Assembly: GCA_905182135.1 (NCBI GenBank)
Contig: CAJJAG010000005.1
Location: forward strand, 124,001-188,000
Direction: 5' to 3'
Source of the DNA: an uncultured Acidimicrobiaceae bacterium
Lineage (GTDB): Bacteria; Actinomycetota; Acidimicrobiia; Acidimicrobiales; UBA10347
Length of the DNA: 64,000 bases
Shown here: in pieces, positions 51,904 to 61,096 of the stretch
Layout: every line of letters starts with the position of its first letter
Position numbering within the stretch: the stretch's first letter is position 1
The notes under the pieces: generated by a model
Databases searched by the model: none
The model's input: the letters and a program-made list of their open reading frames with translations, nothing else
What the model was told of the DNA's origin: nothing
Position numbers and translations under genes: made by a program

Positions 51904-53163
51904 ATGAGTGAAGTAGGAAAATCGTTAGAGCAGAATTCTCTGATCGAGAGTGCTGTCCCAACCAATGCCCTAGCCGTCCCGCCGTTTCGCTCGTTGTGGC
52001 TGAATTCGGTCACCTTCTACCTCGTCGTGAACGCTCTGCGGTTTGTGTATGGCTGGGTCGTACTCGACGGCCTGAACAAGAGCGAGAGCGTGCAGGGACT
52101 CGTCGTCTTTGTCCTTGGCATCCCGTTGCTATTTCTGTTGTTGCCAGCAGGTGTGTGGGCGGACCGCCTCGATCCGAAGAAGATGCTTATAACCACACAG
52201 GTTGCTCTGCTGGTAGTCATGGCGGTGACGGCGATCGTCATGGGCGATGGCGCTGGGTCCTTGTCGCTGATTCTCGTCTCTGCGTTGTTCGCTGGCATCG
52301 TGACATCGTTGGGGACACCCGTGCGGTCGTCGCTCATTCCAGCACTACTCAAGGGCGATCTGCTCTATAGCGGTATTGCTTTGAACGCTATTGCGCTGAC
52401 GCTGTCACTGGTCCTTGGGGCGGTGACAGCTCGTGCATTTGGTGACTGGTTCGGCTTTGACGGTGCATTCTGGTGGCTCGTGGCCCTAACTGGGATTGGG
52501 ACGCTGGCGCTGTTGCCGATGAAGTCGCCGGGAGTAGCGGCGACTGGCGACAAGATGACCCTGCGAGAAGCAGTGCGCGTGGGTTTGACGTTTGTTTGGC
52601 GCGAACCCGGCATCCGTTCGCTCTTCTTGCTGCTCGCCGTATCAGGGCTGATGATGACGCCCATCATGTTCGTTACCTTGCAAGCCCATATCAAAGAAGA
52701 ACTCGGCCGCAGCGCTGGCGATGCTGCTCCCATGCTTGGGCTGATGGGTGTCGGGATTGCACTGTCCTCGGTGTTCATTATGCGACGAGGGAACCTAGAG
52801 CAGAAGAGCGTCAAGTTCATGCGTGCCATGCTTGGCGGCACTATCTGCATGTTCCTGATGGGTCGCACCACGGACTACTGGCAGGTCATGGTTCTCGCCC
52901 TGACTATGGGCATATGTGGCGGTTTCTTCATCAATATGAATCAGGGCTTGATCCAGTCGAACACGCCGCCCCAGATGATGGGCCGGGTCATGGGCCTCTA
53001 CGCACTGGTGTCGGCAGGTCTGACGCCATTCGGCGCTCTGGCACTGGGGCTGATGTCCGAAGCGATCGGAACCGGCAATGCGATCAGCCTCGTCTCGGCT
53101 ATGGCCTTCTCGATCGTGCTGGCTATGTATCTGCGAGGCAAGGCCATCCGCGAGATCCGTTAG
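51904..53163 (+). CDS. MFS transporter (EntS-like exporter type)
   Basis: A 419-residue membrane protein with about 12 hydrophobic segments, starting after a 30-residue polar N-terminus. It contains GVWADRLDPKKMLITTQ in the loop 2-3 position and MGRVMGLYALV in the second half, as in MFS_3 exporters such as enterobactin exporter EntS. The likely role is export of a small molecule by proton exchange. No substrate or regulator is evident. Confidence 0.87.
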   Translation: MSEVGKSLEQNSLIESAVPTNALAVPPFRSLWLNSVTFYLVVNALRFVYGWVVLDGLNKSESVQGLVVFVLGIPLLFLLLPAGVWADRLDPKKMLITTQVALLVVMAVTAIVMGDGAGSLSLILVSALFAGIVTSLGTPVRSSLIPALLKGDLLYSGIALNAIALTLSLVLGAVTARAFGDWFGFDGAFWWLVALTGIGTLALLPMKSPGVAATGDKMTLREAVRVGLTFVWREPGIRSLFLLLAVSGLMMTPIMFVTLQAHIKEELGRSAGDAAPMLGLMGVGIALSSVFIMRRGNLEQKSVKFMRAMLGGTICMFLMGRTTDYWQVMVLALTMGICGGFFINMNQGLIQSNTPPQMMGRVMGLYALVSAGLTPFGALALGLMSEAIGTGNAISLVSAMAFSIVLAMYLRGKAIREIR

Positions 53164-53934
53164 TGCCAGGATCAACCGGACAGGATACGAAGACGCTGCG
53201 AAGCGGCAGATGCCACACGTCCGATATCTCAGGGCAGTGTGTATCTCAGGCGGGGTGAGCTCCCACGCTCTCTAGACTTTCTAACCGCTGCTGGTGGCTC
53301 CGTCGGTTACGTGTTGACCTGGTGCAGCGCTGGAAAGAGAATGGCTACCTCACTTCCACCCATCGTGATCGCTGGCGCGCACAGCTCGGTGTGGAGCCGC
53401 ACGATGCGAGCGGTGCGCTCCAGTCGCAGTATCGGTGCCGGCAACTCGGCGACTGCGTTTATCGACTTCTTGCTCGAGGGTTTCGCCGGCGAATGGGTGA
53501 GGAAGGCTCATGGCTACTTGATCGATAGTCAGGGCGGAAGGCGCGCGCTTGTTGGCTCACTCGGAAAAATACCCCCGTCATCGAACAGCCCTATGAACGA
53601 ACGCTCGCCGTTTGCCGAGACTGGTTATCGCTATGTGGGTCCGGACCTGATTGGGTTGGGTGTCGTGACCGAGGATTCAGGCCGCTTCGACATCGTTGCC
53701 ATTGGAAATGCCGGGCTCTAGGTCGGCGAGTCAATAGGCCAAGGTTTTGACACTTGGCTCAACGCTTCGCAGACCGTGGGGTTGATCGAACGGATGCCCG
53801 GCGCCGCCAGCAAAGCACTCGGCTCGGCTGGATGGGGCCGCCTCCGGCCAGGATCATCAGGCTCAGAGTCGATGCCTCAAACTGGTTCAACCAACGACGG
53901 TGCTCGACAGATATCCAAAGTGAGGTTGTGTCTT
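53164..53934. other. gene-poor stretch, no supported gene
   Basis: Several open frames exist in this stretch. The longest (53239-53721, plus strand, 160 codons) is Ser/Arg/Gly-rich, has no ribosome site and looks like no protein I know. Another overlapping frame at 53322-53528 is equally weak. The region may be decayed sequence downstream of the MFS gene. Confidence 0.4.
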
Positions 53935-54297
53935 CTACCGGTCACCCCGGCCGCCGCTGCGACTTGGTCCGCCTTCGACGCGCCCGCCGGAGCCGCCGCC
54001 TTGGCTGGCCTTGCGTCGCTCGGCTCGGTTGCCTTTGCCCGCTTTACTCTTGGACGTTCCCTCAAGGTCGGCATGGGGCTCAACGCTTTCGACTTCGATC
54101 GATGAACCATCAACAAGTGGCTTCAATGTTGGAGCCACCTTGCCGAGGACGCGGTCATGAATCGCTTGTTGGTCTTCGAGTTCGGTAATGCCGGGGCCGA
54201 ATCGAAGAACCGAGACGATGCGCATTCTTCCGTCGGTCTCGACGAGAGCGGTAGGCCCATCTTCACCATGCTGGTCGAGCAGCCAGTATTTGCGCAT
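53935..54297 (-). CDS. hypothetical protein with basic Gly/Arg-rich tail
   Basis: A 120-residue protein. Residues 1-75 form a small domain (MRKYWLLDQHGEDGPTALVE, LVDGSSIEVESVEPH). Residues 80-120 are a Lys/Arg/Gly/Ser-rich disordered tail (KSKAGKGNRAERRKASQ, then GGSGGRVEGG). The tail resembles nucleic-acid-binding extensions of actinobacterial proteins. ATG at 54297 is preceded by a CAAGGAC ribosome site about eight bases away. I do not recognise the family. Confidence 0.6.
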   Translation of the reverse strand: MRKYWLLDQHGEDGPTALVETDGRMRIVSVLRFGPGITELEDQQAIHDRVLGKVAPTLKPLVDGSSIEVESVEPHADLEGTSKSKAGKGNRAERRKASQGGGSGGRVEGGPSRSGGRGDR

Positions 54298-54993
54298 AAT
54301 CAGTTGTCCTTGCCTAGGCAGTTCGGTGTGAACCGTACTGCCGCTCAGCCGATGTGGTCGATATTTCGATTTGTTCGTCAGACGGGTAGTCAGCGACGTG
54401 CATCTTGCCTAGAGCAATAAGGTGGTGCGGCGACCTCGAGCCCTCGGAAACAGTTCTCGTAGACGTGTCGGATCTTGTGCTCGTTGTATGAAGCAGAGAT
54501 GACTTCTTGTCGGCCCAACACGCCCGGATCTCGACAGATTTGGTCAGCTCTGTTGTTTCCTGCGTCATATTTGGCTCTTCACGCAGGATCTGGCTGGGTG
54601 GATGGTTATGGAGGCCCAGCAACTCGGTGAACGTGCATCGTTGGTTGCTAGCCAGATGGGGCCTAACGTCGCAAGCGCCAGCCAGACAGCCTCGGCGTCG
54701 AGTATCCCGTCGGAAAACTCCTGCCCGTCACTCTGGTCTCCTTTGCACGCTGCTGGACTGATCGCGTCTGCTGGCGTTACGGCACCTCCCACTCTCGATC
54801 TGAGCGCGTCATGAGGAGGCATGTGAGCGCAGAAAAAGTGGGCCAGTACTGGTTTCACGGGTCTTCCTAGGTGTCTCTAGTTCCAGAGACCCATGCCAAT
54901 GCCGAATCTAGAATTTAGGCGTCTGGACGGGGACTTAAGACTGTTGGGCCGTCGGGCTTCGTCTTCTTAGCTGGCGCCCTCTAGATTTGGGTT
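54298..54993. other. gene-poor stretch with decayed-looking frames
   Basis: Apart from the fragment at 54390-54578, only short frames lie here on both strands. A minus-strand frame (54565-54858) includes AEAVWLALATLGPIWLATND, which looks coding but has no proper end. The promoter of the acyl-CoA dehydrogenase that starts at 54994 must lie near 54900-54980. Confidence 0.35.
54390..54578 (-). pseudogene. coding-like fragment, unrecognised
   Basis: A 62-codon open frame on the minus strand, bounded by a TGA upstream, with protein-like content (YDAGNNRADQICRDPG, then VISASYNEHKIRHVYENC and FRGLEVAAP). No start codon fits except an internal GTG. The string is ordered and rich in conserved-type residues, so it looks like part of a broken gene, possibly joined by frameshift to a frame further upstream. 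I cannot name the family. Confidence 0.3.
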
Positions 54994-56103
54994 GTGGAAT
55001 TCGAACTAAGTCCAGAACTTCAAGAACTGCAGCTACGAGCTCGCGCCGTGGCCACCGAAGGTGTCGCCGAGTTCGGCCGCCATAATGACAGCTGGATCAA
55101 CGGATTCTCCAAGCCGTTCGCCCGCCGTATGGCCCAAGAAGGTTGGATCGGCATGGGTTGGCCAAAGGAGCACGGTGGTCAGGACCGACCGCCGATCGAG
55201 CGGGTCCTCGTTGCTGAAGAGATGATTGCCGCTGGGGCTCCTATTGCAGCCATGTGGTTCGCTGACCGTCAAATGGGTCCGACCCTGATTGCGTACGGCA
55301 CAGCCGACCAGCAGGCCGAGTACTTGCCGAGAATGCTTGCTGGTGAAACCACTTGGTGCATCGGGATGAGCGAACCCGACTCGGGTTCTGATTTGGCCTC
55401 GCTCAAAACATCAGCAGTGCGCGACGGCGATCATTTTGTGATCAACGGTCAGAAGATCTGGACGAGCTTCGGTGACCAAGCTGACTTCTGTTACATGATC
55501 TGTCGCACCAGCGCAGATGGTCCACCACACAAGGGGATCTCCGAGATCGTAGTACCTATGGATTTGCCGGGCATCGAGGTCCGTCCGATTCAGGACATGA
55601 CTACCAATCGTCACTTCTGTGAGGTGTACTTCACCGACGTCCGGGTTCCGGTCGAAAACTTGGTTGGCGTCGAAGGCGACGCTTTTAAACAGACCATGGT
55701 CCAACTCGCTCACGAACGCGGCGGCATCGACCGCTTGGTCTCGAACCGCGCCCTGTTCGACATGGCCGTGGCAAGGGCTGACACGACTGATCTGATCGTG
55801 CGTCAAGAGATCGCCAAACTCGAGACCGGCTATCGTGTTGGTCGCATGCTGGTCTACCGAGAGGTGCTGAAGCAAGCGCCCGCTGGCTTCAGCGCGGCTA
55901 CCAAGGTGTACTGCACCGAACATCAGATGCGGGTCGCCGAGTTCGTATCCCGCACGTTCGGCCCCGAGGCCACGCTGTGGAATGACGTAACACACGGTCT
56001 GACGTATGCACCTGGTTACACAATCATGGGTGGCACTAGCAACATCATGCGCAACATCCTTGGCGAACGCGTTTTGGGCCTGCCCCGCGAACCCCGTATC
56101 TAA
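54994..56103 (+). CDS. acyl-CoA dehydrogenase
   Basis: A 369-residue ACAD. The beta domain loop GMSEPDSGSDLASL and NGQKIWTSF, the QLAHERGGIDR helix and the C-terminal IMGGTSNIMRNILGERVLGLPR identify the large-subunit type found in branched and cyclic acyl-CoA catabolism. The closest relative inside the window is the gene at 3628-4800. It begins with GTG at 54994. A hairpin follows the stop by five bases, then a TetR-type operator candidate and the TetR gene. Confidence 0.9.
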   Translation: MEFELSPELQELQLRARAVATEGVAEFGRHNDSWINGFSKPFARRMAQEGWIGMGWPKEHGGQDRPPIERVLVAEEMIAAGAPIAAMWFADRQMGPTLIAYGTADQQAEYLPRMLAGETTWCIGMSEPDSGSDLASLKTSAVRDGDHFVINGQKIWTSFGDQADFCYMICRTSADGPPHKGISEIVVPMDLPGIEVRPIQDMTTNRHFCEVYFTDVRVPVENLVGVEGDAFKQTMVQLAHERGGIDRLVSNRALFDMAVARADTTDLIVRQEIAKLETGYRVGRMLVYREVLKQAPAGFSAATKVYCTEHQMRVAEFVSRTFGPEATLWNDVTHGLTYAPGYTIMGGTSNIMRNILGERVLGLPREPRI

Positions 56104-56108
56104 ACTTT

Positions 56109-56125
56109 CACTGGATTTTCCAGTG
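56109..56125 (+). terminator. hairpin after the acyl-CoA dehydrogenase
   Basis: CACTGG at 56109-56114 pairs with CCAGTG at 56120-56125 over the loop ATTTT, five bases after the stop. It is short but well placed as a terminator. Confidence 0.5.
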
Positions 56126-56126
56126 G

Positions 56127-56146
56127 CGAAATATTTGGATATTTCG
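56127..56146. promoter_or_regulatory. candidate TetR operator, perfect inverted repeat
   Basis: CGAAATAT at 56127-56134 and ATATTTCG at 56139-56146 form a perfect 8-base inverted repeat with a 4-base centre TTGG. It lies 90 bases before the TetR gene and just after the acyl-CoA dehydrogenase. Size and symmetry fit a TetR dimer site, and autoregulation of the TetR gene is the simplest reading. A second terminator stem is the alternative. Confidence 0.5.
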
Positions 56147-56235
56147 GTCCGGACGGCATGTTAAAGATGCCCGCTGACCGTTGGCCGCCTGGATGGGATG
56201 AGACCTTTGCCGCTAAAGCGATCTAATATGCGAAA

Positions 56236-56838
56236 ATGGAGCGGAGAGGTCGCCCGAAGGGCGTGGACAGTGCAGACACACGTGTGCGTATCATGGATGC
56301 GGCCCGGGTCGAGTTCGCCTCAAGCGGCTATGAAGGTGCCTCGGTCGCGATGATCTCGTCAGCTTCGGACCTAGCACCGAGCGCGATTTACCACTACTTC
56401 GGCGGTAAGGCGGCGCTGTATGAAGAGGTGTTCGAGGTTACGACCGATGCAATGTGGACCCAGGTTGACCTAGCAGCGAGCGAGGGCGACACCGTGCTCG
56501 CGAGCGTCGAAGCTATCGTGGGCCGTGTGCTCGGTCTGAGCGAAAAAGGGCGTCAGTACATCGATTTCTTGGCGTTATCCCCGATGGAAGCAACACTCCG
56601 CCCAGAGTTTGCTCATCTTCTCGATAGGCGGACAAAATGGCAAGAGGCCACGTTTACTGCACTCGCTGAGAAGGGTATAAAAACCGGCGAGCTCGACGGT
56701 TTCGACATTACGACCGGCACCGAGATGGTTCGATCGTTGGTTATGGGGTGGTTCTTTGAGGCCCAAATTCAGGGGCAGCACCGCAGCCGCAGCGGCGAGT
56801 CGTTGGTCACGCTCTTTCGTATCTTGGGCGATCGCTGA
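56236..56838 (+). CDS. TetR/AcrR family transcriptional regulator
   Basis: A 200-residue repressor. The N-terminal HTH lies at about 13-60: RIMDAARVEFASSGYEGASVA, then SDLAPSAIYHYFGGKAALYEEV, the classic TetR recognition helix. The C-terminal ligand domain is all-alpha and unrelated to named subfamilies. The ligand may be an acyl-CoA, since the flanking genes are acyl-CoA dehydrogenases, but this is inference. ATG at 56236; a possible operator is at 56127-56146. Confidence 0.92.
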   Translation: MERRGRPKGVDSADTRVRIMDAARVEFASSGYEGASVAMISSASDLAPSAIYHYFGGKAALYEEVFEVTTDAMWTQVDLAASEGDTVLASVEAIVGRVLGLSEKGRQYIDFLALSPMEATLRPEFAHLLDRRTKWQEATFTALAEKGIKTGELDGFDITTGTEMVRSLVMGWFFEAQIQGQHRSRSGESLVTLFRILGDR

Positions 56839-57156
56839 ACAGAGCAAGTAGGCCATTTCGGCGCCGTTCGCGAGAAGCGTAATGAACGGAATCTGCTGAC
56901 CATCCAGCTATCTGAACGCGTGCGAGGCGCCGGTTTCATGGTTGGTTCCCCGGTAATCGAAGCTACTCGTCTTGTGATGAAGCGATTGCTCAAACGATGC
57001 AGCACCGAAAAGGCATGTCGAGACAAACCTGTAGTAATAAGGGGACATATGGTGACCGTCCTCGCGTCGGTAAACCATGGGCGTGCCCATAGCCCGCTTG
57101 AGTGCTCTCGAAACAAGGAACGTTCATTGCGGGCCTGCCCTCGATGACGATGGGCG
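56839..57156. other. 318-base stretch after the TetR gene
   Basis: No gene is recognisable. The TetR frame continues open after its stop for about 70 codons (GAGFMVGSPVIEATRLVMK) in a protein-like way but without a start. It also contains the 3' region of the convergent LLM gene. Confidence 0.35.
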
Positions 57157-58059
57157 TTACGCTGCCTGTTCGATTGTTTGGCCGAGGACTTGCAAGGTCT
57201 CTATGGCAGTTGGCTGGTCAGGCGATGCGCATCGCACGATGATGTCGTCGACACCAAGCGCAGCGAGTTCGGCAGCCCGTTCGGCAACGTCATTACTGGA
57301 ACCGGTAAGCAAGCGTTCAAATGCAAGACCCCGATACCCACGGGTGACCAGACTCTGGGCACTTTCACGCGCCTGATCAGCATCGTTGAGAAGAAGAGCA
57401 TCGCGACGCAACGCGAACCGAGTGCCCCCTGCAGAGCGGTAGCGATCGACACCAACCCTGATTGACTCGTCGTCCTGACCAGGTGAGCCATACCAACAAT
57501 CTCCGAGGCGCGCAGCTCGGTCGATAGCGACTTCAGCAGTGCCGCCGATCCACCATTCGATTGGGCCGCTCGACCGTAAACCAACGGTCGCGTCGACGAG
57601 TCCGAAGTAAGCGTCGGTGACTGTCTCGCCGGCTAAGAGCGCCTTGACGGCAGGAATAGCGGCGTCGATGTCGCGGCCACGGTGAGACATGTTGGCTCCA
57701 AGGTTCGCGAACTGTGCATCGCCCCAGCCGATACCCGTTTGCACGATGAACGGTACGTTGGGCGAAGACGCATGATGAATCGCTGCCAGCGTGCCGATGT
57801 GCTCTGCCATCAGCAACGGCTTCCATAATGGGGTCAGAAACAGGCAACCGACCGGCCGATCTGTCCACTCGGCCAGCAGCCGTCCCAGCATGGGCGTGTT
57901 CTGTGCATAGGGGACCTTCATGTCGTGATGATCGCCTAACGTCAGCGAGATCAGCCCAGCCTGGTGAGCGGTACGGGCCCGTTCGATCATGCGTGTAGGA
58001 GCGGCCGAGCGGTGGTTCGATGCCAGGGACACGCCGATGCGAGGAAGGCTGCTAGTCAT
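57157..58059 (-). CDS. LLM-class flavin/F420-dependent oxidoreductase
   Basis: A 300-residue luciferase-like TIM barrel. It contains ARTAHQAGLISLTLGDHH, FIVQTGIGWGDAQF and GPIEWWIGGTA, which match bacterial LLM enzymes. Its cofactor, FMN or F420, cannot be read from the sequence. It is divergent from the flavin reductase gene 78 bases away, which could supply reduced flavin for a two-component system. Confidence 0.83.
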   Translation of the reverse strand: MTSSLPRIGVSLASNHRSAAPTRMIERARTAHQAGLISLTLGDHHDMKVPYAQNTPMLGRLLAEWTDRPVGCLFLTPLWKPLLMAEHIGTLAAIHHASSPNVPFIVQTGIGWGDAQFANLGANMSHRGRDIDAAIPAVKALLAGETVTDAYFGLVDATVGLRSSGPIEWWIGGTAEVAIDRAARLGDCWYGSPGQDDESIRVGVDRYRSAGGTRFALRRDALLLNDADQARESAQSLVTRGYRGLAFERLLTGSSNDVAERAAELAALGVDDIIVRCASPDQPTAIETLQVLGQTIEQAA

Positions 58060-58137
58060 TCCCGCACGCTAGACGACTGAAAGGTGCAGCTGAGCTGCAG
58101 GACAAGTGACGCGGCCCGATCTATTAACGTTGGGTCT

Positions 58138-58632
58138 ATGAGCGAAGTAGAAGCTATTGATCCCAAACATTTCCGCAACGTCATGGGGCAGGTGCCGACC
58201 TGCGTCACGATCGTGACGGCGATGGTCGACGATGCACCCGTGGCCATGGTGATTGGAAGTTTCGTGTCGGTGTCTCTTGATCCGCCGCTAGCTGGCTTCT
58301 TCTGCACCACTGAATCAGGCACATGGCAAGAGCTTCGTGGTGCCGATGTACTCGGCGTGAACGTGCTGGGTGCTGATCAGATCGATGTGAGTAATGCGTG
58401 CATGAGGGCCCCCGAAGAACGTTTCGAGGGACTCGATTGGTCAGTCGTCGACGGCGCCCCCAAGATTGCGGGCACTACGGCATGGCTCACGCTTACCCCC
58501 AACCAGGTCATCGACGCTGGCGACCATGAGTTTGCGCTCTGCAATGTGACCCATATTGAAGCGTCGGCTGAACCGAGCGAACCAGTCATCTTCTTCGGCG
58601 GCGGCTACCGCACGCTCGCACCCAAGGAGTAG
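58138..58632 (+). CDS. flavin reductase domain protein
   Basis: A 164-residue split-barrel flavin reductase. It has [36 protein letters not shown] and a late [13 protein letters not shown], the typical FMN-binding core with a histidine near the end. It would reduce FMN or FAD for a partner monooxygenase. Its stop lies two bases before the next acyl-CoA dehydrogenase start, so both are in one operon. The partner may be that flavoprotein (if it works as a monooxygenase) or the divergent LLM enzyme. Confidence 0.87.
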   Translation: MSEVEAIDPKHFRNVMGQVPTCVTIVTAMVDDAPVAMVIGSFVSVSLDPPLAGFFCTTESGTWQELRGADVLGVNVLGADQIDVSNACMRAPEERFEGLDWSVVDGAPKIAGTTAWLTLTPNQVIDAGDHEFALCNVTHIEASAEPSEPVIFFGGGYRTLAPKE

Positions 58633-58634
58633 CG

Positions 58635-59789
58635 GTGGCGACCGATCTAGACATCGCCGATCAAATTGTTGAAACCGTCGCCAGATGGGTAGATAACGAG
58701 GTCGTTCCGAACGCGTCCACATTCGAACTGGCTGACGAGTTTCCAGATGCGATGGTCGAGCAGATGAAAGCGTTCGGGCTATTTGGCTGCGTCATTCCCG
58801 AGCAATATGGCGGATTGGGTCTTGATCACATCACCTATGCCCGGCTAATCGAGGAAATCTCTCGCGGGTTCATGTCGCTGGGCGGTGTCCTCAACAGCCA
58901 CCTCATTGTGTGCACGATGATCTTGAGGTTCGGGACTGAGGCTCAGCGCGAACGATGGTTGCCCGATCTGTGCTCTGGAGAAACGAGAGCAGCCTTCTCG
59001 CTGTCTGAACACGATGCTGGATCCGACGCCAAGGCAATGACGTGCCGAGCAGTGCCCGACGGTAAGGACTACGTCATCAACGGCACCAAGATGTGGGTTA
59101 CCAACGGTGAGCGCGCACGGATTGTTGCACTAATGGCCAAGACGCCCGACGACAGGGTGACCTGCTTCATTATCGAGAAAGACCCCGGGACCGACTTCGA
59201 AAACATCACCTTCCAAAAGGTCGAAAAGTTGGGCTACCGCGGCTTGGAAACCATGGAGATGACCTATGTCGATCAGCGAGTCCCCGCCGAGAACATGCTT
59301 GGTGACTTGGCTGGCATGGGTCGCGGACTTAACGCTGCACTGTCGGCCCTTGAGCTTGGACGTATCAACATTGCCGCCCGAGCGGTGGGTGTCGCCCGTG
59401 CGTCGTTCGAGGCGGCAATGGCATACGCACAGCAGCGCGAGACCTTTGGCAAGAAAATTTATGATCATCAAGTCATCGCCTTCAAACTTGCCGATATGGC
59501 CACCAAGCTTGAAGCAGCTCGATTGATGTGTCATAGCGCGGCCCGCAAATTGGATGAAGGGATCCGTGCCGACCTAGAAGCTGGCATGGCCAAATTGTTC
59601 TGTTCCGAAACTGCGGCCGAACTGGCATTTGAGGCCATGCGTATCCACGGTGGAAATGGTTACACCAGTGAGTATCCAGTCGAGCGTTACTACCGAGACG
59701 CGCCGTTGATGATTATCGGCGAAGGCACAAGTGAAATACAGAAGATGGTGATCGCTCGCCAACTGCTCGACAAATATCGAGTTGACTAG
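58635..59789 (+). CDS. acyl-CoA dehydrogenase
   Basis: A 384-residue ACAD of the short-chain/medium-chain type. It has [31 protein letters not shown], a [16 protein letters not shown] segment and the catalytic Glu in [13 protein letters not shown] near residue 367. It should oxidise an acyl-CoA and pass electrons to ETF. GTG at 58635, immediately after the flavin reductase. The neighbour is unusual for a dehydrogenase, so a flavin-dependent oxygenase role should be kept in mind. Confidence 0.9.
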   Translation: MATDLDIADQIVETVARWVDNEVVPNASTFELADEFPDAMVEQMKAFGLFGCVIPEQYGGLGLDHITYARLIEEISRGFMSLGGVLNSHLIVCTMILRFGTEAQRERWLPDLCSGETRAAFSLSEHDAGSDAKAMTCRAVPDGKDYVINGTKMWVTNGERARIVALMAKTPDDRVTCFIIEKDPGTDFENITFQKVEKLGYRGLETMEMTYVDQRVPAENMLGDLAGMGRGLNAALSALELGRINIAARAVGVARASFEAAMAYAQQRETFGKKIYDHQVIAFKLADMATKLEAARLMCHSAARKLDEGIRADLEAGMAKLFCSETAAELAFEAMRIHGGNGYTSEYPVERYYRDAPLMIIGEGTSEIQKMVIARQLLDKYRVD

Positions 59790-60204
59790 GGCCTAGGCAA
59801 CAAGGAGTCGGTAAAACAGGGGAGCGGGGTTCTCAAGAAATTTCTCGTTCGAGGACCAGAACACGGCGCTGCAATAGTCGGCGCTGCCGACCTGCTGCGG
59901 ACCTGCTGCCGACAGTGCACCCCAGCCAGGGTGATAGCTCGATCGTTCCCACATTTGTGCCGCCCTTTGTTGTTACCGCCAGTGGGCTTCCGAGACCCCT
60001 AGCTTCTTCGGCGCCAGCGGCATCCAAGGAGACACCGCTCTGGATGAGCCTGGACTGTTAAGTCGGCCCAGAAGTAGCCGGCGAACTGGTGTCGTGGCGC
60101 AGAGGTTAAATCTGCTTGGTTATGACCAGCGCTCGCTCGATGCTCCCGCTCATGTGGAACTGAACGAACAGCTACTCGAGTGGTTGCTCGTCGGCGGGTG
60201 AGCG
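59790..60204. other. 415-base stretch with possible decayed gene
   Basis: The plus strand has an open frame from about 59974 to a TGA at 60201. It contains ASETPSFFGASGIQGD and, near the end, RLNLLGYDQRSLDAPAHVEL followed by NEQLLEWLLVGG, which reads like a real C-terminus. No start codon or family is evident, and another frame is also coding-like further left, so a frameshifted remnant is likely. Confidence 0.3.
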
Positions 60205-60495
60205 CTAGAACTCGTATTGCACCGCAGCGCGGCCGCTGATACTGGGCTTGATCAGGTCGGTGATCAGAAGCTGATGGTCAGTGTCGGCCGAGTAAATTCG
60301 GTAGTCCTCGACTGACGCGAAGTCGCCAACAGCGACGTAATCCCAGTTGCCGTCACTGATGCCTGCGTCGGGGCCATGGTGATAGGCGGCGACGCAGCCA
60401 AGTTTGGCGAGCCCATCGAGTCCGGCGCTGATTGCGGCCTTCGTCTCGTCCGACACATTTTCAGCCCACGTGAACATCACACAATGACGTAACAC
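60205..60495 (-). CDS. Dabb-family (stress-response alpha/beta barrel) protein
   Basis: A 96-residue ferredoxin-like barrel protein. The N-terminus VLRHCVMFTWAENVSDETK and the AYHHGPDAG-GNWDYVAVGDF segment, with the conserved His after VMF replaced by Thr, match the Dabb fold. The final part has D-H-Q-L near the family's usual H-x-P position. GTG at 60495 is preceded by AGGAG seven bases upstream, which fixes the start. Function is unknown; many Dabb proteins respond to stress. Confidence 0.78.
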   Translation of the reverse strand: MLRHCVMFTWAENVSDETKAAISAGLDGLAKLGCVAAYHHGPDAGISDGNWDYVAVGDFASVEDYRIYSADTDHQLLITDLIKPSISGRAAVQYEF

Positions 60496-61096
60496 AGAAC
60501 AACTCCTAGAAAGACACAGTAAGAAAGGGCGAGCTGGGCAGGAACGTGTGAGTCCCATGTCCAGAAGACGCCCGTTTCTTCACTGTAGGTTCCTCTGTCG
60601 GACTCACACATGTTTCGGCACTAGTACCTGCCCAAAAATCTTGCGGAGCTTCGAGCAAAAAGGTACGTGCGCTGGCTGTATTGAAAGCGACGTCGGGTCG
60701 CTGGCAGCGGTGGCGAGAACTTCGGCTATTTCCTATGTCTGAGGTGACGCGGCAACAGCCACCGCACGTGTTATCGGCGTCGCTATGGCCGCACCGCTTG
60801 CCCAAATTTGGACCGTGACAATGGGCTGGTCGTAACCAGATGGCACTCGTTTGATAGAAACGCTTTCCTTGCGATGCTCGAAACGACCGCCAAAATCGTG
60901 TGGTGTCACGCCGAACAGCGTGCTGTCCATCCGCGCTTGGCTAACGAAAAGTCCTGGTCGATGCCATTCGGTGGGCACGCTCAAAGGGGTCAGTTGCATG
61001 GGCATAGGTAAATTGATTGTCACTCATGTAGCGCGCGGGCGTTGGCTCGCGTAATGTGAAGGCCACTCACTCGCTAACAACTTGAGGAAGCAACTC
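60496..61096. promoter_or_regulatory. 600-base divergent region before Ni-SOD
   Basis: The region separates the Dabb gene (minus) from sodN (plus) and holds both promoters. It carries the nested inverted repeats at 60540-60609. A minus-strand frame 60733-61023 (96 codons, TEWHRPGLFVSQARMDS) is open and protein-like but has no known family. If real, it would be an ORFan divergent from sodN. Confidence 0.35.
60540..60609 (-). promoter_or_regulatory. interleaved inverted repeats with pseudoknot geometry
   Basis: GTGTGAGTCC at 60546-60555 pairs perfectly with GGACTCACAC at 60600-60609. AGGAAC at 60540-60545 pairs with GTTCCT at 60589-60594. The order A-B-A'-B' means the two stems interlock like an H-type pseudoknot. 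On the minus strand it would sit about 45 bases upstream of the Dabb GTG start, within its 5' leader. It could be a regulatory RNA or a chance arrangement. Confidence 0.4.

Noticed and set aside
59786-59798. CTAGG-G-CCTAG repeat as terminator of the acyl-CoA dehydrogenase gene
   Set aside because: The stem is only five base pairs with a one-base loop and cannot form as drawn.
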